A stretch of 64,000 bases of DNA, from positions 40,111,026-40,175,025 of the forward strand of contig NC_060234.1 in the NCBI RefSeq assembly GCF_021155775.2, given 5' to 3'. Below the pieces are notes generated by a model. It saw nothing but the letters and a program-made list of their open reading frames with translations, was not told the DNA's origin and ran no database searches. Below, in pieces: positions 10,377 through 21,753 of the stretch. The position numbers and the translations under genes were made by a program. Position 1 is the first letter of the stretch. Every line of letters begins with the position of its first letter. The stretch is from Neodiprion pinetum. Lineage: Eukaryota > Arthropoda > Insecta > Hymenoptera > Diprionidae.

Positions 10377-11697
10377 GTTGAGTCAACATTAAAATTTGCA
10401 GCAAATCTGGTCCGTCCTTTCTTTTCCTGTAGCATTGAAGGATAAAATGGTCGTCGTCGACCAAGGCTCTGTGTGCCTAAAATTTCGATCGATCGAGATT
10501 AATAAAGAGCTCTGAAAATAAGGTCTCGAAGAATATGAATAGAAACTCTATCATAAGCCATTTAAAATCACGAGCTGCAGGTGAACGTTCCAGCTAAACA
10601 TTCCGGCACTCGTACCGTATTTTGTCATCATTATAACTTCGAATGAGCGAAAAATTTCGCCATTCGATGAAGCTTGATCGAGCTAAGCATCAGATACGTA
10701 CGTTATAAAGCTGCAGGTTATTTTATTCCCCCGATCGCAGCTCGTTCGGTTCTCTCTCCCCTTTCTCACTTTCCTACTTTTATCCATCATCGGAGTTCTG
10801 ACCTATCCTCACCTCCTCTACCTTACGGATGTGCTGCATAAATCCCGTAAGTATAATGTTGAGCCGGGGCTTCATGATAGCCGAAGAAAGAGCGTTTTCC
10901 TCGCTTGGCATTTCGGCGGAACGCGATATCGTGACCCTTGGTAAGACCTGCTGCCATATGTAACCTCCTACATAAGCGACTGCAGGTGTGTGTGTACGAT
11001 GAAATTATACGCGAATCTATAATTGCGAGCGCAATCGGCATCATGTGCGGAGTAGCGGCAGCACCGGGGATTATTATAGTTTCTGCAAGCGTTGCAGGCA
11101 GTCTGCGGAAAACGCCGCCGCGGGCGAGACGGCGTCGAATTGTGGTGAACTAATCAATTTTACTGCAGTGAAGGTGCAGGAATATCGTGATAAAATTGAA
11201 ATCGCCTTTACTATAACATTTTCTACGCTTTAAAATATACCTCGGAATTTCGTTGCGAGTGGCTGAGCCAAGAAATTACAATCTATACCAGTAACCTGTA
11301 ATATCTACGCGATCGGGAATCGGTCAGATTCTTCGATCATTCACCGTACTTGCTTCGATTTAATACCGTTTAGTCCGATTTCAGTCGCTCCTGCGTTTCA
11401 CAAGCGCGAAGGTATGGTGAAAAATAAAAAAGTGTAGTTACAATGTACTCATTTTCTGAGAGTGGCTACAAGTACCGGAATTAGGGCCAGAACAGAGAGA
11501 GCAGACAGCGAACTGCTGAATCCTGTGCAGGTGAACAGTTATTGAGATATGAATGAAATTAATGGCTTACAGGTAGGACACGAGTCATTTCGCAGGTAAT
11601 GACGGCGTTAAAATTAGTTGGAAAGTCTTTTGAACGCAGAATCTAAAATGCCATGTATAGCTCATCCGCAAGACACAGGCATGTATCAGAAAAACTG

Positions 11698-12126
11698 TAC
11701 ACTGTGAAAAATTTCATTTGTTACAGTAACTAGAATAATTCAGTAAAGCAGTTGTCGTTTAGAAAACTGTTTGAATATTGTTGGAATTACGAAATACGAG
11801 GTACACGTAACCATTTTGCGCTATCGTCGATCCGTTTTTGGTAATTGCAACGAAAAATCAGTTTGTTCGGTTTACTCTACTTTTTTAGTTAAACAAGGCT
11901 TTAACGTCAATTTATCGTTGCACGAGCATTAAATTTTCGCAACAGTTGCAAGAAAATATCGCAACAGCGATCGTAGTGAGAAAGAATAGTAACGGATACT
12001 AAACTTTCTGTTAACAGCTAGAAAACTAATTTTCATTTACCTAGAACTGTATTTTTCGATCGCGGTAAAAAATGAAAATAGTTAAGGACTGAGCGGTAAC
12101 CGGAACTAAAAATTTCTCTCAGTGTA
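11698..12126. mobile_element. MITE-like inverted-repeat element, 429 bp
   Basis: The termini 11698-11714 and 12110-12126 are inverted repeats matching at 15 of 17 positions (TACACTGtGAaAAATTT type). The outermost TA on each side could be the target duplication, leaving a CACTG terminus. Partial inverted similarity continues inward (GTTACAGTAAC against GTTCCGGTTACC). A second internal inversion pairs about 12022-12040 with 12064-12083. There is no coding capacity. A diverged copy lies at 6899-7007. TA flanks would suit a Tc1/mariner-type MITE, but the superfamily is inference. Confidence 0.55.
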
Positions 12127-12472
12127 GGTACGTTATGTTCAATAAGTCAATAAATATTGGTTAACAGTAAATAACAGAGCGATCGAGCGTCTGTCGATCT
12201 ATCGGATCATAATGCCCGGTAAAAACGAATCTCTGCGTAAGTGTCCGATATCGACGAGAGATTATTCCGACATTTTTCAATTTCAAATTCCCGCCTGCAA
12301 TGATCGGGAATTGATGAATCTCATGGCGTGACCATAGACTTTCAAAGTCCTTGTCTATGGGTGCAGGTTTAGATATAAAGTATTATACGCAAGCTGTTAA
12401 CGTCGGCGAATTAATTATTTTAATAATCATAAACTTGGCCTACGAGCAAGAAGTTCTTCTCTCTTTTTCTAA

Positions 12473-12491
12473 CCCCCCCCCCCCCCCCCCC
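12473..12491. repeat. Poly(C) tract, C19
   Basis: An uninterrupted run of 19 C, followed by a CT-rich stretch. The complementary strand is G19. Confidence 0.9.
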
Positions 12492-13862
12492 TTCTCATCT
12501 CCTTCTCCCTATCGTTGCTTTTCGCTGTTGTTCGTTCGTCTACTTTACGACTTGCTCGAACTCCCGAGTTTCGTTTTATTTCATTTTCTTTTTTATATTT
12601 CTTCTTTATACCCGGCTGTAATAACGTTGAGAAATATTATCGACGGGTGGACAGAATATGTATGCATATATGGTGTGACGTCACGCTGTAATTATCGCCT
12701 ACTGCTAATTGCTTTATACCTCTATCCTTCCTCTTCCTTCTCCTTCTATACCCACTCCTTACTCTTGTACATCCTTCAATTTTATCCCACTACTTCATCA
12801 TCGCGTGTCTATCTTGTAATCATGTCGAAACACCAAATATACTATAACCTAATCATTCTACATCATAACGAATAATCGAATTGAATTTAATATCTCTCTT
12901 ACCGTTAGTCGTAATTTTATAGACGATAAACATAATGCGATAATCATCGTACAACTCGGATTCTGGGAAGTTGAATTTTTAAAATAATATCTACAATCAG
13001 GGTGGTTATTTTATTTCACAACGTCTCTCTGCGTTATGACAAGTATGTCTTGCCCTGTATTGTCACCAATCTAATATTTCGGATGAGAGAATGGATTGGA
13101 TTGATAAAAATGTTAGGAAAAATCGAGTTCCTTCAACAACAAAGACGAAGAAAGGCGAAACAAATAATTGTTACAAAATTATCGAACTCTTATATCACCA
13201 TAACGAGTTGTTAGATATTCCTTTCGAAGTTTATAATATTTATCCTCCGAGAGGATGTCTCCTACAATTTTCTCAAGTCATACTGATGTAATCACGATCC
13301 GTCCTTCACAGATCTATATACAAGTGTTTTTACGATCAGGGATATCTGACGAGCAAAAAACGTGCAGGAGTTTACGCGATTCGGCATTACGTCTAATTAC
13401 AGACCCTGCAGAACGCGCGGCTCGGAGAAGCCGACCTAATCCAATCCGAGTCGAAGAAATGACGAGCAAATTCGCGTCGTAAATTCCGCGTATCAATTTG
13501 CGGTTGCGGATATAATATTGACAAGATGTCGGCGAGCGGGATTGTCGACAAGTGCAGGAGAGCGAGGTGCTTTAGAGCGTGGCCTTACATCGTACACAGA
13601 ACCGAATATGTCCCGAGTTGAGAAAAAACCGCAGACCGCGGATTGCGGATTGCGTTTCGGCGAAAAGTTTATCGAGCACACCATGCACACGGGGCTATAA
13701 TTCGAGCGGGGGCGAGCACTTACCTTAATTTCGACATAGGTGTAGAGCGTTCGGGGTGTGTATTGGTAGCTCGAAATGCCGTAATCATTTTGTTAATGAC
13801 GCGCGGGGACTCTGCTAATAATAGATACCGAGTTGGAGCGATTTTGTAGTAGACGAATTACA

Positions 13863-13885
13863 GCGGCGGCGGCGGCGGCGGCGGC
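13863..13885. repeat. (GGC)n triplet array
   Basis: About 7-8 GGC units in otherwise mixed sequence. Confidence 0.9.
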
Positions 13886-16800
13886 TGTGTCCTTTTCGGC
13901 GATCCGTGATCCTTAGCCGTCGGACCGATCCCTCCGAGCCACTCTGTAATTACACATCGCGACAGTCCAGGCGCCGTTCAGAAAGCTTTCCAAGGACTAC
14001 AGCTTCCGCAGGCTGCATTCAAACAATCGTCCAATCAGCTTCTCGGCAAACAACCGGACAAATTTAATGTTCCTTCGAGATGAAAATACAAATTTTATTC
14101 GAAAACTAAACCTCGTTGTTGAACCATTTTATTAACACGTCTAATAACGTGGTAATGGAATCAGAAATCTTATCCCCTCGAAGCAATAGCTTTTTGCCGA
14201 GAGGATGAAGTTTATTTGATCTTACAATTAATTAGAACGCAGGTGTTTGCTATCTCGGTGGAAAATTGAGGTCTGGGTTTAATCAAAGTTCTCCAAATGC
14301 ATTCGAGTTCATGAAGTCAGTGTCTCGCATTCGTTTCTACGGTACATCGTGCGTCGGGGTAGAGATATTATAAAAGATTGCTGAGTTTTCAAAAGTTGAG
14401 GGGATGCCAATATTTCAAATAAAAAGCTTGAGGTTTGAAGACTTATTGCCTGACAGGGTAAGCTCGTCTGATGCCATGGTACCTCATCCTATTGTCAACA
14501 TCTTGCCAATATCTCGTCGCGTCACTAACAAGTGCATAGATTATCTAATTTTCAAACGCTATGCTATAAAACTTGATCAGTTGAGCGCAATAACGTTGCG
14601 CCATTTATCACTGTTCCAAAGCACGATTTCGCTTTACGATCTTCCTTCCATACGTTTCCGTCAATGAGAGGCAATGCCGATTTTTCTCCGTTCGTTACAA
14701 CTCGTCCATTGTGCCTTTTTTCGCAATAATATTCTGCATATAATAATGCCCGTCACTCCAGGAGTGATGAATCGCCATTCAGGCGTCTATTAAGACGATG
14801 ATAAAGACCCATGGAAAATCATCGAAGGCGAAGAATTAGCGCCGTCGTCTACGCGGGGTGATTAGTGCGGTAAGAGGTTGCCTACGTCATATATTCAACA
14901 ATACGTGCGGTGAGTTTACCGCCACGCAGTGGTTAGAACTTTTCTGCAAGTCGCGCGCGACGGACGGACGTGGGTAGAATGGACAATTACGTATTGACAG
15001 CTCGCGGAAGAAGAAGTAAGGAGCCTGAATGAGCTCGACCCTGCTCAGCGGGCAGTTCGAGGATAGGAGGCGTTTTCCGGGAGATATAACGCGTACAAAC
15101 CGAGTCATAGTTCACGGTCTGGGTGCGGAAAGAAATTGCATGGTGAAATGAAATCCCCTTGCACCGGACCGACGTGCATTCGCTCACACGTAAAGTACGC
15201 AGGCACCTCCTCGTTCACGGCTATGAAGAAACTGATACCCATTGCCGTCGACGTTAGTTACAGCTCTCGGTCTAACCGGTCTTTCGCTGGTAAAAAGCTC
15301 GTTTCTCTAGTCAAATTGATCCGGCGCTCAACGATAGGTACTCTAGCTACAACCGTCATTAGAGCCCCAGTTTCAGTACCAACTTGCCGCGCATCCTCTT
15401 GTATGGGATGCACTTCGCACTGGCGGGTAACTGCATCTCTTGCCGGCCATCCACCCCTCGCACTCTTCCTCAGCGAAAGAAAGAAAACTAACAAACCGTG
15501 CCAACGTCGGACATAAATCGAAGATTCGTTCGATCTCTTGCACGCTGTTTTCAGTTGGTTCATGATTGTTTGGTTAATTGGATATCAGGGTGCAAAGTTC
15601 TTTCGAGTACCTATGTGCGATAACTCATCCACGTCACTGAGGTCTGACAATCAATGAAAGAATTTCATTTTGAACGAGTTTCTCGTGGCACGGTTGTTAC
15701 AGCTATATCGTTAATTTCCGAACCGATATATTAGATCGAGCTTATAACCCACGTACGATGTGGGTGAAGTGAAACACAGACTCTTTTACACGGTAGTCAT
15801 CATATTCAGAAATTCATCCGTAATGCATGAAGCCGCGGCGGTTATAGTTTAACATTGCTACTCGCTTTTATCACCTGCAGAAATTGAATTTTTACGATCC
15901 TCCGTTGCAACAGTGTCAATTAAACGAAACCCACGTTACGTAGAAGTGAAGAAAATTGTGATAATGAAACCTACGCGTTCAGACCGTTACCGTAACGAAA
16001 AGAGAGAAAAAAATATGTATCTCTTTTCGTTGATTGCAATTTTTATTGCTACTTTCGTTCACAGTCTTGTTTATTTATTTATTTATTTTTTTCGTCATAC
16101 CCAAAGGATCGTAAAATTGATACCCTATAGGCTGTGGCCTCGGTGTTTAAGCGGTTCGCACCTGCAAAATGCGCTTTCAGTTCACAGCCCGTAACCTGCA
16201 ACCTAGTGTGCCCTATACAAACACAAATAATGCCCCATTGTAGGCATTGTCAGTGGGACCGGCGGCAGGTCTATCTGCCCACTCTCCGAGCCAGGTATAC
16301 ATACCTCCCTTGGTCTCCCTTCCCGGCCCTTAACTCCGCGTTTCAAAGGATACGCGTGTGTGGAAGAGACGACTACGGCATCAAGGAAAAAGGCGATGAC
16401 TTTCCGACAAATTTCCATGGCTTTTTATAAAAGCTTTCTCCCCGTTTCCACGTTCTTCGCGTCTTTTTTATACTCCGGGAATTACATTGTATTATCATCT
16501 CGGTTTCTGTGTCCTTTGTACAACAAGGTTGAATTGCGATTGAAATGACAGGAGTTTTGAATGAACTCAATTCAGTGTTGAGTGATCTGCATAATTATTT
16601 TAATCAGCCCTTTAAACCTCTATAATACAGATTCTTATGTAGATATCTTTGGATAATCAAAATGCTTAACCTTTTTACATATCAATTAATCGCGTACTAC
16701 TACGCTTTGCATCCGCTGCAGCGACAGGAAGATTCCATAAGGTCGAAAGCTCGAATATCTGATCGGTGCAGGTCCAAGTCAGTTCGTCGTTAATCGCTGA

Positions 16801-17395
16801 TCAATCGCGTGAAATGCAATATACCTACACACAGAAATCCACCATGTAGCGTGCACGTTTAGCTCTTTGCGTCAAACAATCGCTGCAAGCTTACAAGAAG
16901 ATAACAGTGCATGCACACATGTTCCGCCGCACTTGCGAATGATGCAGTTTGATATGAAACCACTGTAACAGGGCTCCGCACGGCGACTCTATAGCTGCGG
17001 TATCAAAGAGAGATCGTACAGCGTATCATGCGCGTATATACCCATGTAATATCTACGCACATGCACACGGACGATTCACACGAATGATACAGCGCCCCAC
17101 CAACACAGGCAAATACGTTACGGGAGTGAAGATTTGCATCTGGTATGTTAACGGAGTAAGCAATTAATAACAATTGCTAGCTGGAGTAATCTCGGCCCAC
17201 GTGTGTATTCGTGTGAACGTGTTTAAGTAACCGATGCATATGCTGCAGTCTCTCGAGTGTCGACTTACAGAGACGCGCCGGTATCCCAGGTCGTAGGTGT
17301 GGAGTACACGCTGCAGGTTGTACTCACGGATAAGTGGATTCCTCCAGAACTGTGGAGAAAGGTCTTCACTCGAAATTACTATACTTGAACGAAAA

Positions 17396-17431
17396 TTAAA
17401 AGAAGAAAAAAAGAAAAGAAAAGAAAAAAAA
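17396..17431. repeat. Purine-only A/G tract
   Basis: AAAAGAAG-type simple sequence. Confidence 0.8.
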
Positions 17432-18379
17432 AACAACACTCCGGCTGATATTCAGGACGACTGTCTGACTGACGTTACGTACCTACGTTGTTGAAAAGAT
17501 TATAGTTGTTCGTATTAATAGTCGGCTTTGGTATGTGAAATTCCCATAATACTGTTTAAATAGAATCGTCGAATGAAGCGAAGGCGTGCTAAAACCGTCT
17601 CAACGTTAGTGGCAAGATTGTCCGGAACACTTCGATTGTAAAGCAAACGAGTCTCAAGTTCGCGTATCGAAATTTCCACAATTTTTAAGCATCGTTGATT
17701 TTTTTCGTGTACACGTGTACGTATAATATTTAAATAGATACGAAGATCATAACGGATAGTATTCGCAGAGAGTGATTAAATGCCAATAACCCGCGCAGAT
17801 ATGGTACATATCTTTGAAGAGATCATGTATGCAAGCATGCAAGTCACCTCATATACACGCACGCAATATCGTTCTCCGTTGCCGTATTACGCATCACGTA
17901 GGAGTTTCATTTTCTTTGGCAAGGGTAAAGATTTACAACTCGTTAGTCTCGCGTCAGTTGGAAGTGCAGCTGGTTAATATTGTATTGGTAATAAAGGCAG
18001 GCTGTGTACCTACGAGCATATCCGCCTCGTCCCCGACGAATCGTTTAAATAGCCGCTGCACTCCGATCGATGGCGCGAATGCAATATATCATGACTCTGA
18101 ATCATTATACCTATATACAGGTAAACGTAGAATGAAGACGATACGGTATTCGCGTGTGAATGGATATGGGAAAACTTTTGCGGAATGTATTTTATTTTTT
18201 TAAACAATTAGCTAAAAAACAAAAAAAAGTAACGAAAACAATTGGCAACATTGACGGATGTACAAACGAGACCATTTACCATGCAGGCCGGTACTCGTGG
18301 CACGTATCAGGCCTGCATACCAGAACAATGCCGGTGGAAAGACTGGGCAAAGTTTGAGCGTTGATCCGACGGAGGAAAA

Positions 18380-19110
18380 CATACTCGTCGGGGCCGGTAA
18401 AAGGGGGCTCTTCACAGGCCGGTAGGCAGCCGCGAAACTGGGCCCGTACACGTAGGCAAGCTGGAGGCTGGGGCATCACGAGGCGAACAGGCAAGCGGGC
18501 AAGCAGGTACGAGTTCTCGGCGCGACGCGGTGAGTTGAATGCCGGGGCCCCGAAGCTTGGGCCTGATCGGACCCCCTCTCCAAGATGGCCGCCAGGTAGT
18601 GGGTCCCTCTGGCAGGAGTTGGAGAGCTGGTGCCAGGGGAAGGGTGCCGGATCGCAGGTGCCGCCATGTCAGTACATGCCTAACTTCGAAGCCGCGTGGA
18701 GCAGACGGTCGTAGTCACGCGAATCCGCGGCTCAAGCACCACGTTACCACGGGATTCCTCAGCGTCGGTTAAGGCCCCTCGCAAGCGTTTATCCGGTCGT
18801 GATAACGGGGCCCGCTGTCCGAATCCTCGGCTGGAGTGCGCGGCCGATACCGATAACGACACGCCGCTCCTATCGAAAAGCAAACTGCCGCGTGCGAGTT
18901 ACGGTCCGATCGCTCTGTACGTACGATACTTCGTACTGTAACCGAGGCCGCAGTGTAGACCGTAGAGTGTTTTGTGCGTGCGTGACCCGGGTTTTTTCGC
19001 CGCCTCTTTACCCTCGTTTTAGTCCCCGTTTGCCAGTACGCCGGCCGCTGGACCGACTCGGGATCTTGCTCGGAGAGCCGATCGGGGCCCGCTGAGAAGA
19101 GCGGCACGAT
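18380..19110 (+). promoter_or_regulatory. GC-rich block, probable promoter or 5' leader region of the cadherin gene
   Basis: Markedly more GC- and CpG-rich than its flanks, and about 1-1.7 kb upstream of the cadherin coding exon on the same strand. CG|GTGAGT at 18530-18535 is a strong donor that could end an untranslated first exon. Several overlapping chance ORFs run through both strands, as expected from GC-rich, stop-poor DNA. None shows a domain. Confidence 0.35.
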
Positions 19111-19860
19111 ACTCTGTGTATGTATATACGTGATACTCGAGTCTGGCCGCTTCAGGCCTGCCCAGGCTGCAGGACTCGACCGAGATACGTAGGGACGACA
19201 GAAAAATATTTCAGGATCATACCGGTGCACTTGCCTCGATCTAATCAGACTCCAACGAGTCCCGGTCCGATAATTCCACCCGCGGTCACGTGCGAAACTT
19301 TATTCACGGGATAATTAACCGCCGCGTTTACTTCGGACTGATTCGCAATATTGTACGAAACAGATTTTATTCTCCACGTTCGCTTCGCTGCGACAGTATC
19401 AAGATTGAAAGTAGACGGAAGTTTTATCCAGCTCACAATCTGGTGCGAATTAGGGCGATTGGGATTACGTTATGACGGTACCGGTGTTTTTCGCGCGTTT
19501 TCATTCGCCATGACGAGATGTTTGTTGGATTTTACACACTGCAGGACGTACGAAATTTTTTTCGACGATTGATAAGTGCGACCTTTTTTCAAGTGTCTTA
19601 TTCGGGTGAAAAGCAACCGTTGTTGTAATTTATGGAAGAGATATTATTCGTCCGGATCGTAATATCATACTGTGACAGTGAAGTTCGTATTTGTAAATAC
19701 ACACATGTATGTATATAGTGAAAATAACATGTACTATTTGCCGACCGCACGGCATATGTGTGTATAATATATGCATGTATATATATGTGTATATATAACC
19801 TTCGTGATTAAAAGTGTTTTGTGGTGTTAAAAAATATCTCTCCATCCATCTCTCCGACAG

Positions 19861-20049
19861 GATATTATTCTATCAAGGATATAGCACTCGGTAAGGGACG
19901 GCTGAGTAAAGTGATCAAAGTGCGAAGGGGGTAAGTTCCTCGAAGAATTTTGGAGGATCAAGAATCCCGCAATAAAAGTGAGAAACCTGCAGCGCGAGAG
20001 GTAAAATGGAACCATCTCGCAGGTGATCCTCGAGGTACGAGGCACCAGG
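19861..20049 (+). other. ds: Probable 5'UTR of the cadherin exon, with uORF
   Basis: A pyrimidine-rich stretch ending CTCCGACAG forms a good acceptor at 19860, so the exon may begin at 19861. An in-frame TAA at 20002-20004 fixes the coding start downstream of it. A six-codon uORF (ATG 20006, stop 20024-20026) precedes the main ATG. Inside the leader there are further donor strings (GTAAGG at 19891, GTAAGT at 19931) and an acceptor-like CTCGCAG at 20022, so alternative leader splicing could remove the uORF. The exact structure needs transcript data. Confidence 0.4.
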
Positions 20050-21753
20050 ATGCAGCCAGCCCAGGTGGTCCTTCTGCTGGTCCTGGGTACGTCCTTCGTC
20101 CCGGGACCTCGAGCCGAGCTCGTGCGGCACCTTGAGGTGTCGGAAAATGCTCCAGCGGGAACCCGAGTGGGTATGATAGACGCGGAGAGTCCGCCGTACC
20201 TGATCGTCCCGGTTCTGGGATCGGCGGTCGAGGCCGATCTGGTCGTGGACCAGGCGACGGGGGAGATAAGGACGAGGGTACCGCTGGACCGAGAGACCAG
20301 GGCGTCGTACAACCTGGTCGCGCTGCCGCCGAACGGGGAGAACGTCAGGGTGGTGGTCAAGGTCCTCGACGAGAACGACAACGCGCCGGTCTTCCCGGTG
20401 GATTCGGTCGACGTGGAATTCCCGGAGAACTCGCCTCGGGACGCGAAGCGCGCTCTGCCGCCGGCCAAGGACCCGGACTTGGGCCAGTACACGACTCAGC
20501 GTTACGAGATCGTCTCCGGGAACGTCGGCGAGGTCTTCAGGCTCGCGGCTCACCGCGGCAGGGACGGCGTCCTCTACCTGGATCTGCAGAATTCCGGATC
20601 CTTGGACCGCGAGGCCCGGTCGAACTACGATCTGGCGATCGAGGCGCTTGACGGCGGAGCACCGCCGCTGCGATCGCGTCTCAGGGTGAACGTCACGATT
20701 CAGGACGTAAACGACAACCCTCCGATATTCAATCAGACCCGGTACTCGGCCAGCGTGCCGGAGAACGCGACCGTCGGAACGGCGGTTCTCGCGGTGAACG
20801 CGCAGGACTTGGACGCCGGCGATAACGGGAGGATAGAGTACTCGATAAACAGACGTCAGTCCGACAGGGAGGAGATGTTCAGGATAGACTCCGAGACGGG
20901 TATGGTTTTCGTGAACAAGCCTCTGGACTTCGAGTCCAAGGACAGACACGAGCTCGTCATAGTCGCCAGGGACAGGGGCGCGCAACCGCTCGAAGCAAGC
21001 GCCTTCCTCTCCGTCAGGGTGACCGACGTCAACGACAACCAGCCGGCCATAACCGTGATATTTCTCTCCGACGACGCCACCCCAAAGATATCGGAGAGCG
21101 CTCAGCCCGGTGTGTTCGTCGCGAGGATATCCGTAAGCGATCCCGACTCCAGGACCGAGTACTCGAACGCCTCGGTAAGCCTCTTCGGCGGAGACGGACA
21201 CTTCGAGCTCGCAACCAGGGACAACATCATCTATCTCGTCGTGGTCGAGAAGCCCCTCGATCGAGAGGAGCAGGCGGTATACGATCTCTCCGTCGAAGCG
21301 ACGGACGCTGGAACGCCGCCGCTACGAGCCGCCAGGACCTTCAGACTCGTCGTCACCGACGTCAACGACAACGCGCCCAGGTTCGACAAGGATCGCTACG
21401 AGGCCCATCTCCTCGAGGCATCCGAGCCCGGCGATTCCGTCGTTCAGGTGTCCGCCACCGACCTTGACGAGGGACCGAACTCGGCCATAAGATACTCGAT
21501 CCGCAACACCACGTGGTTTGCCATCGACGAGTACACCGGTCTTATCACAACCGTGACCCACATCGATTGCGAGGCTGATCCCGCCCCCAAGCTTATCGTC
21601 GTTGCGACGGATTCCGGTCGCCCTCCGCTCAGCAGTAGTGCCACAGTTCAGGTCACCGTTCACGACCTCAACGACAACGAGCCCATCTTTGAAACACCGT
21701 TGTACAACGTCAACGTATCCGAGGACTTTCCAACCGGACGCTGCTTCATTAAG
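20050..21753 (+). CDS. ds: Dachsous-like protocadherin, first coding exon (partial gene)
   Basis: ATG 20050 is the first in-frame Met after the TAA at 20002. A GTG at 20023 is in frame but is not a likely start. The 568 codons give a signal peptide (about residues 1-22, hydrophobic VVLLLVLGTSFV) and cadherin repeats ending at DENDNAP (107-113), DVNDNPP (219-225), DVNDNQP (326-332), DVNDNAP (437-443) and DLNDNEP (539-545), then the start of a sixth repeat. These are the Ca2+-binding linkers. The stretch ITVIFLSDDATPKISESAQP (334-353), then SLFGGDGHFEL, is characteristic of Dachsous/DCHS1, which separates this from Fat and classical cadherins. Six NxS/T sequons are present. The exon ends AAG|GTAAGG in phase 0 after GRCFIK. 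Dachsous is the cell-surface ligand of Fat in planar polarity and Hippo signalling. Full proteins have about 27 repeats, a membrane segment and a cytoplasmic tail, all missing here. The family call is from recalled similarity. Confidence 0.85.

Larger units (their letters stand above)
7520..11690. other. Non-coding region upstream of the cadherin gene, left part
   Basis: No recognisable protein-coding exon. Contains a CTTCCTCT-type tandem repeat (7756-7803), a TATA-type motif (8894), a CGG-rich patch (8838-8860), a T20 run (10357-10376) and many AT-rich stretches. The frames at 8448-8780, 9663-9950 and 9817-10137 are arginine/serine-rich chance ORFs. Confidence 0.5.
12130..18380. other. Non-coding region upstream of the cadherin gene, right part
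   Basis: No recognisable exon. Contains a C19 run (12473-12491), a CT-rich block after it, a GGC triplet array (13863-13885), a purine tract (17396-17431) and a strong minus-strand donor string AAG|GTAAGTG near 13727 with no convincing coding sequence upstream. The long pyrimidine-side frame at 12351-12875 is low-complexity. Confidence 0.5.

Noticed and set aside
12332..12360. Small hairpin with 8-bp arms (CCATAGAC/GTCTATGG)
   Set aside because: Too short to distinguish from chance in 64 kb, and its inner palindrome competes with the outer pairing.
12351..12875. 174-codon + strand open frame
   Set aside because: Low-complexity Pro/Ser/Leu sequence produced by a poly-C run and a CT-rich tract.
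19915..21201. Long minus-strand open frame (428 codons)
   Set aside because: It is antisense to the cadherin exon. GC-rich coding sequence with few stop-generating codons explains it, and its translation is Arg/Val/His-rich without domains.
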